64,000 bases of DNA from CAVSUZ01 sp963791885. Lineage in GTDB: Bacteria; Pseudomonadota; Alphaproteobacteria; Acetobacterales; Acetobacteraceae. The stretch is from positions 2,418,001 to 2,482,000 of the forward strand of contig CAWBUL010000006.1 of NCBI GenBank assembly GCA_963791885.1, written 5' to 3'. Below, in pieces: positions 26,463 through 35,763 of this stretch (position 1 is the stretch's first letter; each line of letters starts with the position of its first letter). The position numbers were made by a program, and so were the translations under genes. Below the pieces are notes generated by a model. It worked only from the letters and a program-made list of their open reading frames with translations, made no database searches and was not told where the DNA came from.

Positions 26463-26635
26463 GCGGCGAGCGTAGCGCGTGACGCGCATAATCCCAACGA
26501 TCCTCGGGCGCGAAACCTATGTGGTGCCCGTAAGAGTGAGGGACTGAGGGGTATCACGGACGGACGCAAAGCATTGGTCGAGAGGGTCCGTCGCGGGGGG
26601 CGCTCGCGAACCAAATCGCAACGCCTTTCGCACTT

Positions 26636-27595
26636 CTACTGCCCCAATGCTGCTTTTGATCGGCTAACAGAAATGCCTGAAGGATAGCCGTTGCTGGCGA
26701 GGAGGTCGCGGACCATCTCCTCGGCGCCGGCGGGCGCGCGTGGCCCAACAAGGATCTCGGCGATCTTCCCCGGCTCACTCAAAGACAACGACGGCGTTTC
26801 GACGTAATCACGGCCGCGATGCCGCTTGCGGCAACCATCGAATGCACTGCGGATACCCATGATGATGTAACGTGTCTCTTGCTCGCAGCAGAACTTACAG
26901 GCCTTCGCCGTCAGGCAGTTCCAGAGGAACATGGTCGCGAGGAACTCCAGGTTCATCCTGTCGAACCAAGCCTGGTGGTTATCTTGCGCGACGAGGGGGT
27001 GGTCTCGTTCAACCCGCTCAGCGATGTCGGCGAGTTTGCGAACACCGAGGCGATGACGGGCCCGGGCCGCGTTCCTGCCATAGACGTCCTCGCCGACAAA
27101 GCGATTTTCTCTTGCGTGGGGCGACGGCTCATATTGGTCGATCTGGAACAGGGCTGGTGAAAAGCCGATGGCGAACCCGCTCCCCGCGTCGCCGTAATCG
27201 GTCCACTGACGGGAGTGGTCGCGATGGCTGCTGAAGCTGAAGAAGTAGAAGCCGAACCTCTCCTCCAGTTTTTCGGCGAGCATGCCGTGAAGTCCGCAGA
27301 GCATTAAGCGGACGAAGGGAGAGGCCCTGTCAGCCTCCTGCCGGATAACAGACCGCCCGATATCCAGTGAATATCGAAACTCCGTCTGGTCTTTTTGACT
27401 GTTGTGGGTGAAGCACCAAAGTTCGCGCTTCTCGAGGATGCCGCGTAGCGCCCATTCGTCGGTGTAATGGTACAGCGGGCTCAGGGGCGCGGACAAAGCT
27501 TCGTCAGCGCGGTGTTTGCTCCGCATCCAGAGATCGAACTCCTCGATCGCCGTGGCGAGCGGGGGAGGAAGGGACTGATCAGCGAACGCGCTCAA
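26636..27595 (-). CDS. DUF2971-domain protein
   Basis: This intact 319-residue protein has the DUF2971 opening: LYHYTDEWALRGILEKRELW followed by a loop ending in DQTEFRYSLDIG. It continues with SFSSHRDHSRQWTDYGDAGS and FAIGFSP, the conserved WxxYxxxxxGFAIGF-like core. DUF2971 proteins are found on genomic islands and near defence genes; their activity is unknown. The start is TTG at 27595. It stands alone, 140 bases from IS3-A. Confidence 0.82.
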   Translation of the reverse strand: MSAFADQSLPPPLATAIEEFDLWMRSKHRADEALSAPLSPLYHYTDEWALRGILEKRELWCFTHNSQKDQTEFRYSLDIGRSVIRQEADRASPFVRLMLCGLHGMLAEKLEERFGFYFFSFSSHRDHSRQWTDYGDAGSGFAIGFSPALFQIDQYEPSPHARENRFVGEDVYGRNAARARHRLGVRKLADIAERVERDHPLVAQDNHQAWFDRMNLEFLATMFLWNCLTAKACKFCCEQETRYIIMGIRSAFDGCRKRHRGRDYVETPSLSLSEPGKIAEILVGPRAPAGAEEMVRDLLASNGYPSGISVSRSKAALGQ

Positions 27596-27778
27596 ACGGC
27601 TCCTCCCGGAACATCATCGCCTGCACAATAGGGGGTTGTAGCCGTCGACCCTGTGTGGTCGCGAGCAAGGGGCGCCAGTGAAGTGGCCCCCGAATTTGGG
27701 ACCACCTGCTAAGCTATAACCCGCGTCTGGCCCCAACCTTGGACCACGTTGACTGAGAATCCCCGGGCTTGTTTTGCC

Positions 27779-28045
27779 TCAGGTCAGGCATGCCTGAGCT
27801 GAGGCAAAAGCCCGCGCGAGCGGGGTTTGGTTGCCGATCGCGCTGTGTGGACGGACCTCATTGTAATCCCTCCGCCAAGCTTCGCATTTAGCCGCCGCGT
27901 CGTCGAGGCTGAGGAACCAAAAGACGTTGAGACATTCGGTCCGGAACTTGCCATTGAACAACTCCGCAAAGGCATTGTCGGTCGGCTTGCCCGGGCGGGA
28001 GAAGTCCAACGCCACCCCATGCATCCACGCCCAGAGGTCCAGCTC
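27779..28045 (-). pseudogene. IS3 element A transposase orfB, C-terminal fragment
   Basis: The last 88 or so residues of the integrase-core OrfB remain: ELDLWAWMHGVALDFSRPGK, then FAELFNGKFRTECLN and DYNEVRPHSAIGNQTP. The catalytic Glu region is in the first half of this piece. The frame breaks exactly at the IS21 end. Confidence 0.9.
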
Positions 28046-28157
28046 TGTTGAGTTTCATCGAGAACTGACCCACCAGGTGGCAAATTTCCACTGAGAATTG
28101 ACCCATGTTTTGACCTCGCCCCGGCTGTTTTCAGCGGGGTCCACGGGAGTGATAAGC

Positions 28158-29689
28158 ATGGAGTTACTGAGCGTGATCCGTCGCTGGGCGCTTCGAGACC
28201 AGCTTTCGATACGGGAGATCGCCCGCAGGACTGGGCTATCGCGGAACACCATCCGCAAATACTTGCGGGGCGACGTGGTGGAACCGGCCTTCAAGGTGCC
28301 GGAGCGGCCCAGCAAGCTGGACGCGTTCGCCGAGAAACTGTCGGCCTGGCTAAAGCTAGAGAGCGGCAGGCCGCGCAAGCAGAGGCGGACGATCAAGCGG
28401 TTGCATGCGGATCTGGCCGCCCTCGGGTTTGAAGGTTCATACGGCCGTGTTGCGGCGTTCGCCCGCACCTGGAAGGAGCATCGGCAGCGGGAGCAGCAGA
28501 CGACCGGCCGCGGGGCCTTTGTTCCGCTGATTTTCCAGCCGGGCGAAGCTTTCCAGTTCGACTGGAGCGAGGAGTGGGCCGTTATCGGCGGCGAACGGAC
28601 CAAGCTGCAAGCTGCGCACTTCAAGCTTTGCTACAGCCGCACCTTCATTGTCCGGGCCTATCCGCTGCAGACGCACGAGATGCTGTTCGACGCGCATCAT
28701 CATGCGTTCCGGGTGCTTGGCGGCGTGCCGCGCCGCGGCATCTACGACAATATGAGAACGGCTGTTGACCAAGTTGGCGTCGGCAAGAAGCGCCAGGTCA
28801 ATGCACGCTTTGCCGCGATGCCAGCCACTACCTTTTCGATGCTGACTTTTGCAATCCGGCCTCAGGCTGGGAGAAGGGTCAGATCGAGAAGAATGTCCAG
28901 GACGCGCGTCATCGGCTGTGGCAGACCATGCCGCGTTTTGTGACGCTGGCTGACTTGAACGACTGGCTGGAACAACGCTGCCAAGCGCTATGGCGCGAGA
29001 TTCCACACGGCAGCCAGCAAGGCTCGATATTCGATGCGTGGCAAAGTGAAGTCGGATGCCTGATGGCCGTTGGCAGACCGTTCGATGGTTTTGTTGAATA
29101 CGGCAAACGCGTTTCGCCCACCTGCCTCGTTCACTTTGATCGCAACCGCTACAGCGTGCCCGCGTCCTTCGCCAATCATCGCGTCAGCTTAAGGGTTTAT
29201 CCAGACCGCGTCGTTGTTGTTGCCGAAGGGCATGTCATCTGCGAACACGCGCGGCTCATCGAGCGGTCGCATCATCTGCCCGGCCGCACCATCTATGATT
29301 GGCACCACTATCTCGCGGTGATCCAGCGCAAGCCGGGAGCTCTGCGTAATGGCGCGCCGTTCGCCGAATTGCCGGAAGCGTTCAAGCGGCTGCAACAGCA
29401 CCTTCTCAAGCAGCCCGGAGGCGACCGGGAGATGGTGGAGATTCTTGCCCTCGTCCTGCACCATGGTGAAGATGCGGTGTTGTGTGCCGTCGAACTGGCG
29501 CTGAGTGATGGAGCGCCGACAAAGACGCACGTGCTGAACATGTTGCACCGGCTGATCGACGGCAAATCCACGGCCACAGCAATGATCGCGGCTCCGCAGG
29601 CCTTGGCCCTGGACCGGGAGCCACGTGCCGACGTCGAACGCTACGATGCCCTGCGCGAGAAGCTACAGGAGGCCCGCCATGCGTCATGA
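28158..29689 (+). pseudogene. istA: IS21 transposase IstA with one missing base
   Basis: IstA has the N-terminal helix-turn-helix (LSIREIARRTGLSRNTIRKY) and an integrase core (EAFQFDWSEEWAVIGG, GIYDNMRTAVDQVG). Near 28820 a G is missing, so the frame leaves after RFAAM. The true continuation SHYLFDADFCNPASGWEKGQ and IEKNVQDARHRLWQ is in the neighbouring frame and runs to 29689. Adding one base restores a transposase of about 510 residues. Confidence 0.9.
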
Positions 29690-30470
29690 TCCGGCCGGGG
29701 CGGCGATTGTCGTGATGCTGCGCGGCCTGAAGATGTTTGGCATGGCGCAAGCCGCGGGCGAGCTGATGGAGCAGGGCGCGCCAGCGTTCAATTCGGCCGT
29801 CCCCATTCTCTCACAGCTGCTCAAGGCGGAAACCGCCGAGCGCGAGGTTCGATCGGTTGCCTACCAGCTGAAGGCGGCGCGCTTCCCCGTCTACAAGGAT
29901 CTGAGCGGTTTTGATTTTGCGTCCAGCGAAACCAATGAAGCCCTGGTGCGCCAGCTTTACCGGTGTGAGTTCATCGAAAACGCCGACAACGTGGTCCTCG
30001 TCGGCGGTCCGGGCACCGGCAAGACCCACATCGCCACGGCGCTTGGCGTGCAGGCGGTTGAACACCATCGCAAAAAGGTTCGGTTCTTCGGGACCGTCGA
30101 CCTGGTCAATGCGCTGGAGCAGGAGAAAACTCAGGGCCGATCGGGTCAGATCGCGGATCGGCTGATGCGGTGCGACCTCGTAATGCTCGATGAATTGGGC
30201 TATCTGCCGTTCAGCCCCTCCGGCGGCGCGCTGCTTTTCCACCTGCTGAGCAAGCTTTACGAACGGGCCTCTGTGGTCATCACCACGAACCTGAGCTTCA
30301 GCGAATGGGCTGACGTGTTCGGCGACGCTAAGATGACGACCGCCATGCTCGACCGCCTCACCCACCACTGCCACATCGTGGAAACCGGCAATGACAGCTT
30401 CCGCTTCAAAGCCAGCTCGGCCGCCAACAAGGGCCGAAAGGAAAAGGCCAAGAACTTGACCCCGGTATGA
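29679..30470 (+). CDS. istB: IS21 helper ATPase IstB
   Basis: This 263-residue AAA+ protein assists IstA in target choice. The Walker A motif is GGPGTGKTH at about residue 110 and Walker B is LVMLDELGYLPFS at about 168. It overlaps the end of istA by 11 bases. The gene is intact. Confidence 0.94.
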   Translation: MRHDPAGAAIVVMLRGLKMFGMAQAAGELMEQGAPAFNSAVPILSQLLKAETAEREVRSVAYQLKAARFPVYKDLSGFDFASSETNEALVRQLYRCEFIENADNVVLVGGPGTGKTHIATALGVQAVEHHRKKVRFFGTVDLVNALEQEKTQGRSGQIADRLMRCDLVMLDELGYLPFSPSGGALLFHLLSKLYERASVVITTNLSFSEWADVFGDAKMTTAMLDRLTHHCHIVETGNDSFRFKASSAANKGRKEKAKNLTPV

Positions 30471-30541
30471 CCCGCAAACCATAAATTCACCCGGGTCAGT
30501 TCTCGGTGGAAAACCCGGGTCAGTTCTCAGCGAAAATCAAC

Positions 30542-30758
30542 AGTCGGCCACCAGCCGTTTCAGGCGCGCGTTCTCTTCTTCCAGGAGCTTCAGCCGCTTC
30601 ATCTCCGACGGCATCAGCCCGCTATACTTCTTGCACCATCGGTAATAGGTCTGAATTGAGATGCCGGCCTTCCGGCACACCTCCTCGACCGCCACACCCT
30701 GCTCGGCCTGCTGCAGGATGAAGGCGATCTGCTGCTCGCTGAACCGCGATTGCTTCAT
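30542..30758 (-). pseudogene. IS3 element A transposase orfA, cut by IS21
   Basis: The frame matches the OrfA at 10467-10733 for its first 70 residues (FSEQQIAFILQQAEQG to NARLKRLVAD) and ends where the IS21 begins. It is a truncated second copy. Confidence 0.9.
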
Positions 30759-31071
30759 CGGCCAACCCCCTCGGTTGCCTCCTGGCCAAACCTAGCGGGT
30801 TTTTCTCAGTCAAAACGGTCCAGTTTGCCGGGAGCAGGTCATCGGCTCCGTCGATGTAGACAGAGGGACCATGAGCAGAACCCGACGGAGGATCGACGGG
30901 GCTTTGAAGGCGAAGATCGCCCTCGAAGCATTGCGGGAACAGGCCACGGTCGCCGAGTTGGCGGTGCGCCACCAGGTCCATCCGACGCAGATCTACGCCT
31001 GGAAGAAGCAACTGCTGGAACATGCGGAACGGGTATTCCGAAGCGGGACCGGCGATGGTCAGGCGGGACAG
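30542..31071 (-). repeat. 530-bp inverted repeat, right copy
   Basis: This is the reverse complement of 10153-10682. It contains the 5' ends of IS3-A orfA (minus) and IS3-B orfA (plus). At its left edge the identity ends at the IS21 border, and at its right edge IS3-B goes on as a complete element. Confidence 0.9.
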
Positions 31072-31287
31072 GAGATCGAACGCCTGCACGCCAAGATTGG
31101 CGAGCTGATCGTGGAACGAGATTTTTTAGCGCGGAGGTCCGGCAGATGGGCGCGGCGGACCGGGGATCCCTGCTCGACCGCGGTCACGCGCAGCTCTCGG
31201 TGCGCCGCCAGTGCACCCTGCTCGGGCTGGCACGCTCGGGCGTCTACCGGGCGAAACCGGCGGATGACGCTGAGGATCTGGCATTGA
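30871..31287 (+). CDS. IS3 element B transposase orfA
   Basis: OrfA has the helix-turn-helix (EALREQATVAELAVRHQVHP, then TQIYAWKKQLLEH) and the coiled region (EIERLHAKIGELIVERDFLA). At attttttag (six T at 31122-31127) a -1 slip would move ribosomes into the orfB frame, the usual way IS3 elements make the OrfAB transposase. Without the slip OrfA runs on to 31287 with Arg-rich residues. Confidence 0.85.
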   Translation: MSRTRRRIDGALKAKIALEALREQATVAELAVRHQVHPTQIYAWKKQLLEHAERVFRSGTGDGQAGQEIERLHAKIGELIVERDFLARRSGRWARRTGDPCSTAVTRSSRCAASAPCSGWHARASTGRNRRMTLRIWH

Positions 31288-32075
31288 TGCGGCGGATTGA
31301 CGCGGTGTTTGTCGCGCGGCCGTTCTACGGCTCGCGACGGATCGCGGTGACGTTGAGCACGGGGGCGGAGAGGGTGAACCGCAAACGGGTGCAGCGGCTG
31401 ATGCGCTTGATGGGGATCGCAGCGCTGGGACCGAAGCCGCGCACCAGCAGGCCGTCGCCCGGGCACAAAATCTACCCCTATCTGCTTCGGGATGTGGCGA
31501 TCGAGCGGGCCAACCAGGTGTGGTGTGCGGATATCACCTATGTCCCTATGCGGCGCGGCTTCCTGTATTTGGTGGCAGTGATGGACTGGTGGAGCCGCGC
31601 GGCGCTGTCGTGGCGGTTGTCGAACACGATGGACGCGGGGTTTTGCGTCGCTGCTCTGGAGGAAGCGATGCGGCGCCACGGCCGCCCGGAGGTGTTCAAT
31701 ACCGACCAGGGCAGCCAATTCACCTGCGAGGCATTTGTCGGCACACTGCTCGGCGCTGAGATTGCGGTGTCGATGGATGGCCGCGGCCGCTGGATGGACA
31801 ACGTCTTCATCGAGCGGCTGTGGCGCTCGCTCAAGCACGAAGAGGTTTACCTGAAGGATTATGCGGACGTGCGCGAGGCGCGGGCCGGTATCGGCGCGTG
31901 GATCGAGTTCTACAATGAGTTGCGCCCGCATCAGGCGCTGGGGCACCGAATGCCGATGGCGGTGTGGCGGGCCGGCGTGGGATCGGCGGTGGATATGCCG
32001 CTGCGCTTGGACAACGCTGACGCGTTGCCCACATATCCACAGCCGCTGCAACAACAGGACGTGGTTTATGCTTGA
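31146..32075 (+). CDS. IS3 element B transposase orfB (integrase core)
   Basis: OrfB is intact at about 309 residues. The DDE residues are visible: Asp in WCADITYVPMRRGFLYL, Asp in VFNTDQGSQFTC and Glu in FIERLWRSLKHEEVYLKDY. The C-terminal YNELRPHQALGHRMP is typical. Made mainly as a fusion to OrfA through the six-T slip. Confidence 0.92.
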   Translation: MGAADRGSLLDRGHAQLSVRRQCTLLGLARSGVYRAKPADDAEDLALMRRIDAVFVARPFYGSRRIAVTLSTGAERVNRKRVQRLMRLMGIAALGPKPRTSRPSPGHKIYPYLLRDVAIERANQVWCADITYVPMRRGFLYLVAVMDWWSRAALSWRLSNTMDAGFCVAALEEAMRRHGRPEVFNTDQGSQFTCEAFVGTLLGAEIAVSMDGRGRWMDNVFIERLWRSLKHEEVYLKDYADVREARAGIGAWIEFYNELRPHQALGHRMPMAVWRAGVGSAVDMPLRLDNADALPTYPQPLQQQDVVYA

Positions 32076-32155
32076 GCGTGAAGCACGGGAGGACGGAGCC
32101 TGACGGGTTTATAGCTCAGCGCAGGACGAAAATGGTCCTATCAATGGGGTCCATC

Positions 32156-32497
32156 TCACCCGCCGTTGTAGAAAAAGTAGCCAATTCCATGCGCTTGAAA
32201 CACTTCCATCAGGCGCTCGTATTGCGCGCGGTGCGTATTAATCGGCCCCAACTTGTACCGACATGAACCGAAAGCACCGCCAGGCGTGTGTTTGAGTCCG
32301 ACAATCGCGGCTGCGGACTCGGCGCTGGTGTCTATCAGGTCTTCAGTAAGCGCACCGACGATGCCGTTGTGGCCAGCAAAAACTATAGGAATCTCATCAG
32401 GATACTCACGTGCGGTTTGCAAAAGCCCACAGGCCGAGGCGTTGATTACCGCGCTGACTCCACCGGATTGGGCATAGAACGCATTCTTGCCGGCCAT
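32156..32497 (-). pseudogene. Pyrophosphate-dependent 6-phosphofructokinase, N-terminal fragment
   Basis: The first 113 residues match PPi-dependent phosphofructokinases: AFYAQSGGVSAVINASACG, AGHNGIVGALTEDLID, HTPGGAFGSCRYKLG and GIGYFFYNGG. The next expected residues are Asn-Asp and the active-site region, but the frame meets IS3-B and stops. The rest of the enzyme, about 300 residues, is not in the window. A good ribosome site (gaggag) precedes the ATG. The lesion removes a glycolytic step that would fit the nearby sugar genes. Confidence 0.88.
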
Positions 32498-32673
32498 GGT
32501 GACTCCTCAGTTGGCAAGGATTTCAGGTGAATACTCAGCTTGCGTAAACCGAGAGCGAGACAGGCGTTCTGCAAGCCGGAGGTGCTCCACGCAGAACGGC
32601 CCACCCGAATAGCCCCTGTTGATTGCGATCCCAGCGCTCGGTCCGCTTGGCGCAAACACGGTTTCCCAGGATG
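32498..32673. other. Gap between RND pump gene and phosphofructokinase fragment
   Basis: These 176 bases precede the phosphofructokinase start on the minus strand and would hold its promoter. No gene or clear terminator was recognised. Confidence 0.4.
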
Positions 32674-35600
32674 TCATTCGGCCGCCATCGCAGGCTGCTT
32701 GACTTCCACCTTCCTTGTCTCGTCCCCAAAAGGCCTCTTGATTCGGAACCACGCGACATAGAGCGCCGGTAGGAAGATCAGGGTCAGAACCGTTGCAACG
32801 GCCAAGCCGCCCATAATCGCGTAGGCCATTGGCCCCCAGAAGACGGTCGGTGCGATGGGGATCATCCCCAGGATCGTTGCCGAAGCCGTGAGCAGGATTG
32901 GACGGAAACGGTGGGAGGCCGCCTCAATGACGGCGTCCCAAGGATGGAGGCCCTGCCTCTTCTCCGTCTCTACTTGGTCAATCAGAATGACCGCGTTGCG
33001 GGCAATCATCCCGGATAGAGCGAGGACCCCGAGCAGCGCCACGAAGCCCAGCGGCTTATCGGAGATGAGCAGCGCGGCAACGACGCCAATCAGGCCCAGT
33101 GGGGCAACACTGAGCACCAGAAACATCGCATTGAAGCTTTGGAGTTGCAGCATCAGGACCGTGAGCGTAATGATCAGCATCAGGGGAGCCGCGGCAATGA
33201 CCGATGTCTGCGCCTTGTTGCTCTCCTCAACGGTTCCGCCCACGCCGATATGATACCCGCTCGGTGAACTGGCATTCAGCGCTGCGATCTTCGGTGCCAC
33301 GGCCTGGGCGACTGTCGCGGCCTGAATTCCGGGCGCGAGGTCGGCCTGCACTGTCACCGTGGGCCTCCGGTCTCGACGCCAAACGATCGGGTATTCCTGG
33401 CCATATTCGACGGAGGCGATCTGGCTCAGGGGAACGGTGTGGCCGTCCGGCAATGGGACCTGAAGTGTGCGGATCGTGGAGAGCGACATACGCTGCGCCG
33501 CGGTGGCGCGGACCAGCACGTCAACAAGATAGATCCCACTGCGCATCTGGGTGGCTGTGATGCCGGACACGACCGCGTTCAGCGAAAGGGCCAGTTGCTG
33601 CGAGCTCAGGCCCAGGAGACGCGCCTGGTCCTGGTCAACCTGAATCCGCACCGTGCGCGACGGTTCCATCCAGTTGTAGTTAATATTGCGGGCGTCGGGG
33701 TCCGATCCCAGGCCGTCTGCGACCTTGAAGGCGATGGCCCGCACCTGGTCAGGGTCCGGCCCGCTGACGCGATACTGCAGCGGCCACCCGACAGGTGGTC
33801 CGAGTTCCAGCGGATAAACCCGTCCGACGACGCTCGGGAACTCGTTCGCGAGAGCCTGCTCCAGCTTCGCCTTCAGCCGTTCGCGCTGCTGCAGTCCCTT
33901 GGTGACGACGACGGCCTGGGCAAAGAAGTCGTTCGGGAGCTGGACGTTGAGGGGAAGATAAAACCGGACGGCGCCCTGGCCCACATAAGTGCTCCAGTGA
34001 TCGATGTCCGGATCGCCCTTCAGGAGACTGTCAAGCCGTGCCGCCGCGCTCTGGGTCGCATAGATCGAGGCGTTCTCGGGCAGTTGCAGGTCGACGAGCA
34101 GTTCAGGTCGATCGGATGCCGGGAAGAACTGCTGGGGAACAAGACGCATGCCGTACAGCGCCGCGCCGAACAGACCGAACGTCACAAAGATCGTGACCCA
34201 GCGCGCCCGCATGGCTAGATCAAGAAAGCGACGGAACAGGCGCATGAACCGACCGGGCTCACCCGAATGCGCCACTCTGGGCTTCTTCAGAATCCAAACG
34301 CCCAGCAGCGGCGCGAAGACGGCGGCACCGATCCAGGACGCGATCAGCGCGATGGCAACGACGGCGAAGATCGAGAAAGTGTACTCGCCCGCCGCGCTGC
34401 GGGCGAAACCGATCGGAACGAACCCGGCAATCGTAACCAGCGTGCCGGTGAGCCTGGGCAACGCAGTCGAGCTGTAGGCAAAACCCGCCGCGGCCTCCTT
34501 CTCGTCCCCTTGCTCAAGGCGTGTAACCATGGATTCGACGGTTATCATCTCGTCATCGACGAGGAGGCCAAGGGCGATGATCAGCGCTCCGAGCGAGATT
34601 CGCTGAAGCCCTATCCCGGAGAACATCATCGCCACAAACACCGCGGCGAGCACGAGAGGGATCGAGAAGGCAACTACGGTGCCCGCACGCAGACCCAGGC
34701 TGATCAGGCTGACCGCAAGCACAATGGCGATGGCTTCCCAGAGTGCCTCCATGAAGTCGTCCACAGCATGCTCAACGGTTAGAGGCTGGTCGGCGATGAG
34801 CGTCGGCTCGATCCCTACGGGCAGGTTCGCCGTGATCTCCTTCATGGCTTGCGCTACGTTGCGCCCCAGGGCGAGCACGTCGCCGCCTTTGCGCATCGCG
34901 ATGGCGAGCCCGATGCCGTCTTTTCCGTTGACGCGGAACATCGGCTGGGCCGGATCGGCCGGGCCGCGGGTAACGTGCGCGATGTCGCCCAGGCGAATGA
35001 TCCGGCCGTTCTTGGCGACGAAGTTGACAGCAAGAACGTCCTTCGCGGATCGGAACGCACCCGAAACCCGCACAAGAATCTTTTCGTTTCCGGTTTGCAC
35101 CACGCCCGCGGGGGCGACGGCGTTCTGCGCCTGGAGCGCGGCGATCAGGTCGGCGCGGTCGATCCCCAGGCCAGCCAACTGCTCGGTTGAGAATTCAACA
35201 TAAACGCGCTCGTCCTGGGCCCCAAGAATGTCAATCTTGGATATGTCGGGCAGCTGGAGGAGCTGTTTGCGGACATCAACAACGTAGTCCCTCAGTTCCC
35301 GATCAGTGAACCCATCCGCGGTAAAGCCGTAAACAATGCCATAGGTGTCGCCGAACTCATCGTTGAACTGGGGTACGCCCTGAGGCAGTGTGTACTGGAT
35401 GTCGCGCACCTTCTTGCGCACCTGATACCAGATGTCCGGCACCTGGGCCGGTAGCGTGGAGTCCTTCAGGTAAACGAAAATCGTAGCCTGGCCCGGTATC
35501 GTATAGCTCTTCAGGTAATCCAGGCTCGGCGTTTCCTGCAGTTTGCTCTCAATGCGATCGGTAATCTGCTCGAGCGTGTCGTTGAGCGTGGCCCCTGGCC

Positions 35601-35763
35601 ATGCGGCTTGCACCACCATGGTCTTGACCGTGAAGTCTGGGTCTTCGCTCCGTCCGAGCCGGAGGTAGGACCAGATACCCGCCACCACGATGACCAGCAT
35701 GAAGTAGGTCACAAGCGAGCGGTGCCGGATCGCCCATTCGGAGAGGTTGAAGCGGGTCATCAT
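32674..35763 (-). CDS. RND-family multidrug efflux permease
   Basis: This 1029-residue inner-membrane proton antiporter is of the AcrB/HAE1 superfamily. It has a first helix (SLVTYFMLVIVVAGIW), a large periplasmic loop starting at SEDPDFTVKTMVVQAAWPG, and a bundle of helices around 330-480. The proton-relay Asp pair is in LGLLVDDEMITVES near residue 405. The second half repeats this layout. Closest in style are pumps of small amphiphiles or biocides with a single adaptor. The start overlaps the adaptor stop by ATGA. An outer-membrane channel gene is not adjacent. Confidence 0.94.
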   Translation of the reverse strand: MMTRFNLSEWAIRHRSLVTYFMLVIVVAGIWSYLRLGRSEDPDFTVKTMVVQAAWPGATLNDTLEQITDRIESKLQETPSLDYLKSYTIPGQATIFVYLKDSTLPAQVPDIWYQVRKKVRDIQYTLPQGVPQFNDEFGDTYGIVYGFTADGFTDRELRDYVVDVRKQLLQLPDISKIDILGAQDERVYVEFSTEQLAGLGIDRADLIAALQAQNAVAPAGVVQTGNEKILVRVSGAFRSAKDVLAVNFVAKNGRIIRLGDIAHVTRGPADPAQPMFRVNGKDGIGLAIAMRKGGDVLALGRNVAQAMKEITANLPVGIEPTLIADQPLTVEHAVDDFMEALWEAIAIVLAVSLISLGLRAGTVVAFSIPLVLAAVFVAMMFSGIGLQRISLGALIIALGLLVDDEMITVESMVTRLEQGDEKEAAAGFAYSSTALPRLTGTLVTIAGFVPIGFARSAAGEYTFSIFAVVAIALIASWIGAAVFAPLLGVWILKKPRVAHSGEPGRFMRLFRRFLDLAMRARWVTIFVTFGLFGAALYGMRLVPQQFFPASDRPELLVDLQLPENASIYATQSAAARLDSLLKGDPDIDHWSTYVGQGAVRFYLPLNVQLPNDFFAQAVVVTKGLQQRERLKAKLEQALANEFPSVVGRVYPLELGPPVGWPLQYRVSGPDPDQVRAIAFKVADGLGSDPDARNINYNWMEPSRTVRIQVDQDQARLLGLSSQQLALSLNAVVSGITATQMRSGIYLVDVLVRATAAQRMSLSTIRTLQVPLPDGHTVPLSQIASVEYGQEYPIVWRRDRRPTVTVQADLAPGIQAATVAQAVAPKIAALNASSPSGYHIGVGGTVEESNKAQTSVIAAAPLMLIITLTVLMLQLQSFNAMFLVLSVAPLGLIGVVAALLISDKPLGFVALLGVLALSGMIARNAVILIDQVETEKRQGLHPWDAVIEAASHRFRPILLTASATILGMIPIAPTVFWGPMAYAIMGGLAVATVLTLIFLPALYVAWFRIKRPFGDETRKVEVKQPAMAAE

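Larger units (their letters stand above)
28046..30542 (+). mobile_element. IS21-family insertion sequence (about 2.5 kb)
   Basis: The ends share tgttga, tttc and gagaactgaccc (28046-28071 and the complement at 30517-30542). Further copies of gagaactgaccc-like words occur at both ends, as is usual for IS21. It carries istA and istB on the plus strand and sits inside IS3 element A. The flanks show no clear target duplication, which fits a deletion next to it. Confidence 0.87.
27740..30822 (-). mobile_element. IS3-family element A, interrupted by IS21 and partly deleted
   Basis: The outer ends match as inverted repeats: tggaccacgttgactgagaa at 27740 and the complement of the same words (tggaccgttttgactgagaa) ending at 30822. 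Inside, orfA lies at the right and the orfB tail at the left, both on the minus strand, with a complete IS21 between them. About 600 bases of IS3 between the two coding fragments are missing. Confidence 0.82.
30823..32158 (+). mobile_element. IS3-family element B, complete coding region
   Basis: This element carries orfA and orfB on the plus strand. Its right end falls at about 32158, where the phosphofructokinase reading frame stops matching its family. Its left end abuts the end of IS3-A; the exact terminal repeats were not resolved. Confidence 0.75.

Noticed and set aside
10153..31071. Attachment-site pair for an integrative element
   Set aside because: The matching ends are IS coding sequence in inverted orientation, not short direct repeats.
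31059..32054. Open frame of 331 codons opposite IS3-B orfB
   Set aside because: It is antisense to a complete DDE transposase and is His/Arg/Pro-rich.
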